DNA of 14,002 bases from Pavlovales sp. CCMP2436 (lineage: Eukaryota > Haptophyta > Pavlovophyceae > Pavlovales), in the NCBI GenBank assembly GCA_026770615.1, contig MU631460.1, positions 28,624 to 42,625 on the forward strand, read 5' to 3'. This document shows, one piece after another, positions 1 to 6,848 of the stretch (position 1 is the first letter of the stretch; each line of letters opens with the position of its first letter). Position numbers and translations under genes: made by a program. The notes beneath the pieces were generated by a model. The model ran no database searches. It saw only the letters and a list, made by a program, of their open reading frames with translations, and was not told where the DNA came from.

Positions 1-60
1 ATACCAACCCCCCCCCAACCCCTCCCCCCCCCGTGCGCTTGCGCCGTACGGATTCGCCAT
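1..60. repeat. C-rich low-complexity tract
   Basis: The first ~35 bases are runs of C broken by A and T. Similar C-rich sequence lies at about 12078-12160. No coding signal is visible. Confidence 0.6.
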
Positions 61-900
61 TTGAACAAGTTTTTTAAATTTGCATCTGGACCCATTATGA
101 TGATCCGCACGTTGAGGTCCCGCAGAGCCGTGTCAGAGGCAGCGCTCGCGACGCGTGTGGCATACACGTGTGGGACGCCCACCACGTCAACCGTCCTCGC
201 GTCCCCGTCTCTGGTTTGTGTGGTGATGTGGGCTGGGCTCAAGTTAAAAAAATGGAACTAGATGATCTCGGACGCCGGAACGGGTGCACGCAGGCGTCGA
301 GCGAACTCGCGCTGAGCAGCGCGGCGTGAGCGTCGCCCGTACGGGGCAATTCTGGTTTGTGATGAACGAGATTCGAGCAGCCGTGCACGACGTTGCACGA
401 ACGCCGCCGACGCATGGCCGCCTCTCCGCGCACCGCGATCGACGGGTGGCGAGCGCGGGGACGGTCACGCTAGAACGGACGGCCTACGAAGCGCGTCATG
501 AGCGTCGCCCGTATGGGGCAGGTCCGCCTCGTGATCGACGATGTCCGAGCTGTGAACGACGTCGCAAGCCATCTGGCGAGCCGCGCCGCCGCGGCCGACG
601 GGCGGCGAGCAAGAGGCGTGTCACTTATGGGCGGAGGACGTGCACACACCTCGCAGAGCAAGGCGAGCGAAGCTCGGGAATCAAAAACAACGGTGTATCG
701 GCGTTTCGCGCGATCTCTTAAACAAGCCATCGTGCGCTGGCGGGCATCGCCGCCAGCCCGAGTTCGAGCTTGGTCCAAAACGCTACCGACGGCAGGCACT
801 GGCATTCAGTCGACCGATGGCAAAATCGTATTTTAAATCTATTCTGCTTCGTGAATAAAGGCAACCCAACCTCTACTATCGCTTCAAAATTAAAATGACG
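61..900. other. Gene-poor stretch with a diverged internal duplication
   Basis: I see no supportable gene. The stretch contains two diverged copies of one segment, at about 327-400 and 499-568, offset 172 bp. They share a 22-base start (one mismatch, C/T, in CGTCGCCCGTAYGGGGCA), and weaker similarity follows. Open frames on both strands cross both copies and give related short peptides on either strand, as expected for GC-rich DNA with few stops. No known domain is recognisable, and a decayed tandem-repeat gene cannot be excluded. Confidence 0.5.
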
Positions 901-1287
901 TGCGCTTATGGGTCAAAATCCGAATTAGTGGCCAGTTCGGGGGGGGAATCGAAAAAAGTCCGGTGAAAATCCTCCGTAGCAAGTCAGAAACCGGAGGTTG
1001 TGCCGCGGAGTTTGTTGCAGAACTTCGGGAACCATGACTTTCTTATCGCTTCCGAACGCTGAGAATCGGAAAGGTTAGCTACATGAAGCATGTTGCCGAC
1101 CCTAAAGGCACCTGGGAGGCACATGAGGTGGGCTCCGACCGTCGAGGAGGGCTCTGTTCGACATCAGCTATCGACACTTAGCGCGCAGGGGTGACCAATG
1201 TCTAGTTCTTCGTCCCGGCAACCACTTTACCCCGCCCTCCCCAGTGCGGAATCGCGTCACTAATTCGGATTTCGACCCTAATGCGCA
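901..1287. mobile_element. Non-autonomous DNA-transposon-like element with terminal inverted repeats
   Basis: The left end at 910-930 and the reverse complement of 1258-1278 both read GGGTCRAAATCCGAATTAG plus TG, with 20 of 21 positions matching. Outside these, TGCGC at 901-905 pairs with GCGCA at 1282-1286, with a non-matching four-base step between. The ~370-390 bp interior has no long ORF. The target duplication is not clear: TA-containing bases flank both sides but do not match exactly. The size and inverted ends fit a MITE; the superfamily is not assignable. Confidence 0.6.
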
Positions 1288-1352
1288 GCTAGCCTAACCG
1301 CCGGGGGCGGTAATCTCCAACCCCTGGTCTAGTCCCAGGCGGCAGGGATGGT

Positions 1353-1428
1353 GGTGGTAAAGGTGAGGTTGGTGGTGAACTCGTAGCAATTTCCACAGGT
1401 TCACCCCCCCCCCCCCCACACACACAAC
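1353..1428. repeat. Dispersed ~65-bp repeat ending in poly(C)/(CA)n, copy 1
   Basis: The sequence starting GGTGGTAAAGGTGAGGTTGG and running to a CCACAG motif is followed by 14 C (1404-1417) and a CA run. The same arrangement recurs at 12032-12100, in the same orientation and with the same kind of C and CA tail. It abuts the 5' limit of the retrotransposon remnant. On the minus strand both copies can be read as a similar Cys-rich peptide (CG-N/I-CYEF), but stops follow soon after. Confidence 0.6.
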
Positions 1429-1480
1429 GCTCACAAGCCTTCCTGAAGGCGCGTCATTCGCAATTACAAATGCCCTTCAT

Positions 1481-2098
1481 ATGCCGATTTGTAATGCACC
1501 TCGGAAAATACAGGTAGCAGTAGATGGATCACAAAAGGTTCTCGAAGATGGTACTCATGTGGCCTCTGGGGCATGTGCCTTTATGATTACCAATCGCTTT
1601 ACGCACCCCCCAACAGATGAGGTGCACATCGTCTATCGCACCTTCGACGGTGAGCAGGATGTAGCAAATGGAGAAATTAGCGGATTATCACTTGCTCTAC
1701 AATGGCTAAAAGGGGAGGATAATCTCCAGATAGGATGGGACCACCTAAATGGAGTCAAGCAAGCCCATCACACTATCCCAAACACCAAGTGCACCGGGAG
1801 ACCGCACGGCATGACCGCTGAGAGTTCTCACGCCTACAACCAAAATCCTTACATGACAACAGCCCTAGCACTTATCGAGCAGGCCGTGAGCAACAAGCTT
1901 ACCCGTAAAATCGAGCACACGTCGGCGCACGACCTAGACAAGGAAATGAAGAAACAACACGTCCGTATTAACCCATCATGGCGCGAAACCACGAACACAT
2001 ATGTTGTAGACTCCCAGATCATAAACAAGATCAGAAACCTAATGGAAAGAATAGACCATCATATGGATGACCTTGTGATGCTCAATGCCATGGCCGAC
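1481..2098 (+). pseudogene. Retrotransposon RNase H domain (interrupted by a MITE)
   Basis: This is an RNase H fold from a retroelement polyprotein, which would degrade the RNA strand of the RNA/cDNA hybrid. From the ATG at 1481, the visible acidic and His motifs are D15 (VAVDGS), E65 (GEISGLSLAL), D87 (GWDHLNGV), H150 (HTSAH) and D206 (NAMAD), the classic RNase H1 pattern. The spacing from H150 to D206 is longer than in bacterial RNase HI. The frame is open upstream of the ATG to the poly(C)/(CA) tract near 1417, so the ATG is probably not a true start. No reverse transcriptase domain is present upstream, so the copy is 5'-truncated. The D206 codon (2096-2098) lies in the 8-bp target duplication of the MITE at 2099-2244. 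Across that insertion the frame continues as WGAK, completing the usual terminal motif. The domain call is confident; retroelement origin is inferred from its neighbours. Confidence 0.75.
2091..2098. repeat. Left 8-bp target-site duplication of MITE
   Basis: TGGCCGAC directly precedes the CCGG end of the element and is repeated exactly at 2245-2252 after the other end. The ninth base outward differs (A versus G), so the duplication is exactly 8 bp. Confidence 0.85.
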
Positions 2099-2244
2099 CC
2101 GGCTCTTAGAAAGCCCCGCAGGGCCCCCGGGGGCCCCGCCGGAGGCGCCTATGTGACTAACATATAACTAACTTATCACATAGCCCGGGGGCCCACGGGG
2201 CCCCACGGATATTCCCCGTACGTTACGCCTTTTCTAAGAGCCGG
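2099..2244. mobile_element. 146-bp MITE-like element, CCGGCTCTTA family
   Basis: The element runs from CCGGCTCTTAGAAA to TTTCTAAGAGCCGG, a 14-bp perfect terminal inverted repeat, and is flanked by an exact 8-bp duplication. The interior is GC-palindromic (runs of GGGCCCC on both sides of a short AT-rich core) with no coding capacity. Its 3' end, CGTACGTTACGCCTTTTC, also ends the two longer elements at 10953-11282 and 11554-11912, so all three belong to one family. An 8-bp duplication is known for hAT and P-type transposons, but the CCGG terminus is not a typical hAT end, so the superfamily stays open. Confidence 0.85.
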
Positions 2245-2252
2245 TGGCCGAC
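2245..2252. repeat. Right 8-bp target-site duplication of MITE
   Basis: This is an exact copy of TGGCCGAC at 2091-2098, directly after the element's CCGG-complementary end. Confidence 0.85.
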
Positions 2253-2918
2253 TGGGGTGCCAAACAGGTCACTATACACGGAAAAATAGATGGCCAACAT
2301 CTACAAAAACAAGCCCTCACCCCAGGAAAGTACATGGTTACAACTCCCTCCGGGGACATCCAAAGAGCAGACGAGTCGCACCTCCCGAGTCGCACCTCCG
2401 CAAAGGTGTTGCTGAGCGCATTTAGGAGGCAGTTGGTCGAGGAGATCATGGCCAATAGGCCAGGTAAATATGCCATGAAAGGGAAGACAGTCGCACTCTG
2501 GGAGAATGAGTCCGAACATATGCTGGCCCGATCCACGTGGCCGGAACAACTACCGAATTTCATGCTACAATGCATATCAGGATCGATACGATACAATGCT
2601 GATATTGCAGCCGAGTTCCGAGAAATTGGCCAATACAGGGCAATTATGGGAGGAAAGTCCACCCAGATGAGCATGAAGTGCCCTCTGTGTGTGGCAGCAG
2701 GAGAGCGATGGCCAGGGTAGGACTCCAGAGACCACTTATTCCGGGGATGCCCTGAGACAGCTGCTATTCGTGTAGCACTCAAACAGGCCCTGATTGCAGC
2801 AGTGGAAGAGGCCACAGACGACAACATATCTAAAGGCGGAGCCCGCTCTGCCGCATCAGCAGTCATGGCGAGGGAGGACTACTATGTGGGACAGATAGAC
2901 CAGAAGAAGATATCATAG
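2245..2918 (+). pseudogene. Retrotransposon post-RNase H region with CCHC-type zinc motif, broken by a stop
   Basis: This continues the RNase H frame after the MITE. Removing the element plus one target duplication (154 bp) makes the codon phase contiguous, joining NAMAD to WGAKQV. About 155 codons on there is a motif CPLC-x14-H-x4-C (KCPLC near 2678; DHLFRGCP near 2731-2754). This fits the zinc-binding C-terminal motif of many non-LTR retrotransposon proteins. An in-frame TAG at 2718-2720 lies between the two cysteine pairs; the frame then runs on to a TAG at 2916-2918. The stop and the MITE show that the copy is dead. Downstream, 2919-3214 holds only short decayed frames before the OTU region. 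The zinc-motif reading rests on the pattern only. Confidence 0.65.
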
Positions 2919-3214
2919 ACCAGGATAGAAAGAGCTCTACACAAGGCAGCTGGAAAGACGATGAAGGCCGACCCATAGTGATCAAGCGCGGGCTGCTGCA
3001 GAAGGAGGTGGTATCAAGCAGCCTCAGAATGCACTGCAAACGGAGGACTGCCCTGCTGCGAATGCAGATGAAGGCATGAGATAAACCCACCGCACAGCAC
3101 GGCCAACACTTTACATGCTTGCCATTAGAGACAGCAAGGTTAGAAAGGTGTTACTGCAAGGGCTTATAGTCACCCAGGCAAGCCCGGTCAGCCCACCGCC
3201 CAAGAAAGCCAGTA

Positions 3215-3976
3215 GTGGCACTGGCCGGGTTGTTATCACTATCGGAGTACCTAACGCTAGGACTAACACCTCACTACCCTACCCAGCGGGCCCACGGGCA
3301 GCAGGAAAAAAGGCTAGCACAGCACAAAAAGCCCCTACAGTCAGAGGAAGAAGCCGTCACAATCACTGGAGATCTACGGACAAGCGAACCGGCTGGCAAC
3401 CTAAGAGCGCTACTGGCAAGGATAAACCTAACCCACGCAAGCATACAAGGTGATGGAAACTGCCTCCCCTACGCTGTGCTGAGAAGCGCAGGAAGGACGG
3501 TTAGATGGGAGGCAGCCATAGCACTACGAAATGCGGCAATCACACATGCCCGCAGCCTCCCGCAACACATCCAGGAACAGTTGAATCTACGCAGACCGGA
3601 GAACGTAGGTGACCCTACGGGCAATAACCTTGACCACCGGCTAATCCGTAACGTTTGGCCAATCGAAGCGCAAGCTAAGTACGGGCCGCCTCACTTCGGA
3701 CCAAATCAGGCAGCATGGATAAACAATAACATGCTCCACAGCATCGCCACATGCGTAGGCAAAAATGTGGTTATGATCAAGAGACTGGAGCAGGGGCAAG
3801 TGCATAAATTTATCGCTATATACCGTGCGGAGCCTCTGAACGGCCGCTTACCATACAGCGCAAATGGAAAGGGGTGGACAGCCCGGCCTGGAGCTAACGT
3901 AAAATCCTTATCTGAGCTTATCGCAGAGTCGCGCAATGGATGGAGGAAGGATGATATGCGTAATCTCCATCGATGA
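3215..3976 (+). pseudogene. OTU-type cysteine protease region of the same retrotransposon
   Basis: The frame carries IQGDGNCLPYAVLRSAG about 76 residues in. This is the OTU-family active-site box (D-G-D/N-C with catalytic Cys), followed by helices like those of OTU proteins and a FIAIYRA strand near the end. OTU proteases cleave ubiquitin or polyprotein linkages. In retroelements they are known from the Dualen/RandI group, which also carries RNase H, matching the order here. The terminal catalytic His, normally as NHY after the last strand, is not visible; the sequence reads NGRLPYSANGKGW instead. The first residues overlap another open frame (3115-3453) and are probably not the true start. 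The frame differs from the upstream zinc region, implying at least one frameshift in 2919-3215. The OTU box is clear; activity is doubtful. Confidence 0.7.
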
Positions 3977-4407
3977 AGGCAAGACACACTTCGAAGCAAC
4001 AGATGACAAATTGACCCAAGGATAAGAAGCCGGAAATTAAGACTGGCGAAACCAAAACGGAGAGGAGAGGGGAGAGGGGGAAGGTGAGAGCGAGCGTGTG
4101 GGCGTGGTGGAGATGGGAACGGTGGCAGCGGCAGCCGCAGCAGCTCGAGAGAAGGAGACGGCAAGCTGTGGAAAAAGTCGAACTTGGGCGGCTGGGAACG
4201 ACGACGACAGCGGCACATGGAAGTCGGCGGCGGCGGCGACAATGTGGCAAGGACATCGGCGTGTCCGGCAACTCAACGATATAATTTTTCAGTGGTGGTC
4301 ACGAAGCTCATGCGCAGCTGAAGACCTGCTGGAACTGCGGATTCCCTTGCGAAAGTGACGTACAACGACGACGAAAGGACTCGAGCGGAATAAATTATAT
4401 AATAAAT
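3977..4407. other. Gene-poor stretch: purine-rich tract, GGC repeats and a short Cys-rich frame
   Basis: Positions ~4053-4085 are almost pure A/G (runs of GGAGAGG), with possible G-quadruplex potential on the plus strand. (GGC)n-like runs occur at 4110-4140 and 4220-4240. At ~4325-4360 one plus frame encodes CWNCGFPCES, directly upstream of dispersed repeat copy A. A comparable CYRCGTCAG occurs at the same relative place beside copy B, so this may be the eroded end of a repeated gene. No intact gene is seen. Confidence 0.45.
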
Positions 4408-4550
4408 GTCGGTCAGCGCGCTAGTCGAGAGTCGTCGATTGTCGTGTGTCTGATCAGCCTCAGTGGCGGCCTGGCGGGGACGGTATTCGTCCGTGTGCCT
4501 GTGGTGAATCCCTGGATCTGACTATTTTTTTTCAACGCTTGGGATCCAGT
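4408..4550 (-). repeat. Dispersed ~150-bp repeat, copy A
   Basis: The reverse complement of this segment matches 6375-6560 and 13331-13534. Shared blocks are GCGCGCTGACCG, CGACAATCGACGA, GGCTGATCAG, CACACGGA and the AAGYGTTGA hairpin region. Compared with copies B and C, the hairpin stem has decayed (AGCGTT versus AATAGT). Copy A lies opposite in orientation to the other two. Confidence 0.75.
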
Positions 4551-5092
4551 GCGAGCCTCCCGGGGACTGACGTTGAACTAAGAACTTATTATACTCCCCT
4601 AGCGCGACTGCTCTAGCGCGACACCGTCTCTCGCGGCTGAAAAGCCCGATCCAAATTACTCGTTGCCCTGGATGATCGTTCGTTCGGACCGGAATAAAGC
4701 ATTTACCAAGGCGGACCCCTGAAGGCGGCCCACCTCCGCGGCCGTTCCGTGGAGCTCGAGCGGCGCGCCACGGGCCGGCGAGGTGGTGTGGCCGGATGCA
4801 GTTCTTGTGATCACGAGCTCGCGGCTCGCCGCCCGCTCGTACGCTCTTACACATGTCAAGCTGATTCCGATCACTCGGATATCCGGGACTCGATAGTCGC
4901 CAGTCCGAGTTTCCAGTCGGGGTCTCCCGAACTTAGGAGTTCACCTCCCCTGTCCATCAAAATTGGCCAGGAAGGAAAACTCCTTGTCGGTGAAACTTGA
5001 CCAGTCCGTCTATTATTAGACGTCTTTGTTAACTTCAGCGGAACTTCTCTTGAATGTGAGGCTTCGCTCTCGCTTCGCGCTTGGCAGCACGC
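4551..5092. other. Stretch without a recognisable gene
   Basis: Short overlapping frames on both strands show no domain. The only local structure seen is a duplicated CTAGCGCGAC at about 4599-4622. Confidence 0.4.
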
Positions 5093-5122
5093 GAACTCTC
5101 CCTCGGACCCTGCGCCACCGCA
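5093..5122 (+). repeat. 30-bp direct repeat, first copy
   Basis: This is identical over 30 bases (GAACTCTCCCTCGGACCCTG plus GCGCCACCGCA-type end) to 5221-5250, offset 128 bp. The pair lies 100-250 bp upstream of the methyltransferase start and may be promoter-proximal or simply a local duplication. Confidence 0.85.
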
Positions 5123-5220
5123 AGGGTTCCCCAACAACACACCGCCAAGCGGCTCCGCCTCGAGCGCGAGCCCAGACCAGCCAGCACAGACAGTGTTCAT
5201 GTCTTCAATGAAGGGGCCGT

Positions 5221-5250
5221 GAACTCTCCCTCGGACCCTGCGCCACCGCA
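5221..5250 (+). repeat. 30-bp direct repeat, second copy
   Basis: This is an exact copy of 5093-5122, ending 98 bp before the ATG at 5349. An AT-rich patch (TTTAAAAATTTAA, ~5252-5264) follows at once, a plausible core-promoter position for the gene downstream, though no defined element can be named. Confidence 0.85.
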
Positions 5251-5348
5251 GTTTAAAAATTTAAGTCGTTGACCCAGTTGCACCCGACCCGGGCGGGGAG
5301 CTCAGGCTCAGAGTCCTCATACAGCAGCCGCACTTCTACCGAGACAGC

Positions 5349-6065
5349 ATGCTTCGTGTGGCGTTCGTGGTCGCCGCCATCGCCTTCACACCGGGCCCGG
5401 GCCCGGGTGCGCCCAACCGCCCGCACGTGGTGCGCACGCGCCACGCCCCGCGCCGGGCGGGCGTGCTCACCGCGTCCGCGCCGGACAACAACGCGGAGAG
5501 CTCGGGCTGGCCCCTCCTCCGCCGTGGGATGCGCAACCTGAGCGAGGGCGAGCCCGGCAAACGCGGCGAGGCGTACGTGGGGATACAGGTCGCCCTACTC
5601 GTACTTATCGTCTGCGGCGACCTCCCGGGACTCCCCCTGCTGCGGCTGCTGCACCTGTTGCTCGGCCCGCTGTGCGCCTCCACCGGAACCGTGCTCGCCG
5701 CGCTCGGCGCCTTCCGGCTCGGCACCAGCCTCTCGCCCTGGTCGATGCCCGTCGCCGAGAACCAGCTACAGACCACGGGCATTTACGCGATCGTCCGCCA
5801 CCCGATCTACCTGGGGTTCTTGCTTGTCGCCGTTGGCTGCGCAACGATGGCGCGGAGCGTGCCACGCCTCGTGGTTACCTGCGCGCTCGGCTTATTTCTC
5901 AGAGCACAGTCCATCGTGGAGGAGAGGCAGATGCGCGAGCGCCACGGCAAGGCGTGGGACGATTACGTTGCGAGCACGCCTCGCTTCGTGCCTACCGCTA
6001 TTGACCGGTTGCCCCTTGATCGCGCAAAGCGCCTGGTGAGCGGAGATCGCGGTGAAGAGCTTTGA
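5349..6065 (+). CDS. Plastid-targeted PEMT/ICMT-like membrane methyltransferase
   Basis: This is a predicted 238-residue integral membrane SAM-dependent methyltransferase of the phospholipid / isoprenylcysteine carboxyl methyltransferase superfamily. Seen: GIYAIVRHPIYLGFLL (residues 144-159, the SAM-binding RHP-x-Y signature), EE at 191-192, and DDY...TPRFVP (204-215), the canonical C-terminal block. Hydrophobic segments lie at about 77-90, 97-122, 154-167 and 172-186. The N-terminus MLRVAFVVAAIA|FTPGPG is a short signal peptide followed by Phe, then a basic, Ser/Ala/Pro-rich stretch. That matches the ASAFAP-type bipartite plastid leader of algae with secondary red plastids. The ATG at 5349 is the first Met after an in-frame stop near 5263, and the leader starts there. 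No intron is needed, and the complete domain implies an intact gene. The methyl acceptor (lipid, quinone precursor or prenylated protein) cannot be told from sequence. Confidence 0.85.
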   Translation: MLRVAFVVAAIAFTPGPGPGAPNRPHVVRTRHAPRRAGVLTASAPDNNAESSGWPLLRRGMRNLSEGEPGKRGEAYVGIQVALLVLIVCGDLPGLPLLRLLHLLLGPLCASTGTVLAALGAFRLGTSLSPWSMPVAENQLQTTGIYAIVRHPIYLGFLLVAVGCATMARSVPRLVVTCALGLFLRAQSIVEERQMRERHGKAWDDYVASTPRFVPTAIDRLPLDRAKRLVSGDRGEEL

Positions 6066-6374
6066 CAACCTCCTCGTTGGTTGGTAAGGGGGGGGGGGGG
6101 TGCACGCCGCATGTTTGAGCGACGTGCTGCGTGGCACTCAGCTCGTGGGAAGTCCGGGCTTGCTCTCGTGCGACGCGCTGTCGCCACTGTGACACGATTG
6201 AGGTCGAGGAGCCGCGCCCGGTGGCAATGGGCGCGGCGGGGGACCATTGCCGACCCGTTCAGGTGGCCTACTTGGGCGGGCAACTAGGCCCGACGCATAT
6301 TTATTTATATTTATTAGTGTGTAAATAATATTTTTAAAGATATAGAAATTATACGTCCGTCCCCTGACAGACTC
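6066..6374. other. Intergenic: G13 tract and AT-rich patch
   Basis: This lies 3' of the methyltransferase gene. It contains a 13-G homopolymer (6088-6100) and a strongly AT-rich segment (about 6296-6350). The latter contrasts with the GC-rich surroundings and could contain 3'-end signals or mark a TE boundary. No gene is seen. Confidence 0.45.
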
Positions 6375-6560
6375 TGACCGGACCCAAGTGTTGAGGAACA
6401 CTCGGATCAAGGGACCTTTGCAGAGCACATGGATACCGTCACCACCGCTAAGGCTGATCAGATACACGACAATCGACGATTCTCTCACTGACGCGCTGAC
6501 CGGCTGCTGCTGCCTCCCGCTCGTCTCAAAATGCAGCACGCCTGCGCACGTGCCGCACCT
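6375..6560 (+). repeat. Dispersed repeat, copy B, with conserved hairpin
   Basis: This aligns with copy C (13331-13534) along its length in the same orientation and with copy A reversed. It contains a perfect hairpin, AGTGTT-GAGG-AACACT (6387-6402); copy C has the same stem with a different loop. The minus strand is open across the repeat and continues to a CYRCGTCAG peptide at ~6539-6565, but no complete gene is present. Confidence 0.8.
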
Positions 6561-6603
6561 GTAGCACAAAATAAACAGACAAATGACCACTGATAGCCTG
6601 TAT

Positions 6604-6650
6604 CCCACTGTGTGATCCTTGTCCACGAGGGGCAACAATCACACGGTGGG
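6604..6650. repeat. Long hairpin (21-base arms, 5-base loop)
   Basis: The left arm starts CCCACTGTGTGAT (6604) and the right arm ends ATCACACGGTGGG (6650). Nineteen of 21 positions can pair, counting G-U pairs, around a short loop ACGAG. Its function is unknown; it lies between dispersed repeat B and the 3' end of the minus-strand retroelement remnant. Confidence 0.75.
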
Positions 6651-6758
6651 GGCTCATTGTGGTCCCGGTCTACCCAGAAACTATTCCATGATCAGTTAAT
6701 CTTTACTATTATTCGTTGTTAATGTTATACTTATGATAGGGATTAAAGCTGGCGTCTG

Positions 6759-6822
6759 ACTGTTCTGAATGTTGTGCTGGTCTGAGCGCTACTGTTCTGA
6801 ATGTTGTGCTGGTCTGAGCGCT
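6759..6822 (+). repeat. Perfect 32-bp tandem duplication
   Basis: The 32-base unit at 6759-6790, beginning ACTGTTCTGAATG, is repeated exactly at 6791-6822. It sits 27 bp downstream (minus-strand sense) of the stop of the retroelement ORF at 6849, so it may belong to that element's 3' untranslated region. Confidence 0.9.
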
Positions 6823-6848
6823 GCGTCGCCGATTGCCTGCTGCGTGCC

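Noticed and set aside
239..858. Several overlapping open frames of 60-145 codons on both strands
   Set aside because: GC-rich sequence with few stops; mutually overlapping frames, Arg/Ala-rich composition and no domain. They are explained by composition and the internal duplication.
3706..4276. Ser/Pro/His-rich minus-strand frames opposite the OTU region and GA-rich tract
   Set aside because: They read the complement of a purine-rich tract and of a clear OTU coding region.
6138..6638. 166-codon minus-strand ORF
   Set aside because: It spans AT-rich DNA and dispersed repeat B, with no domain. Kept only as a note on the repeat.
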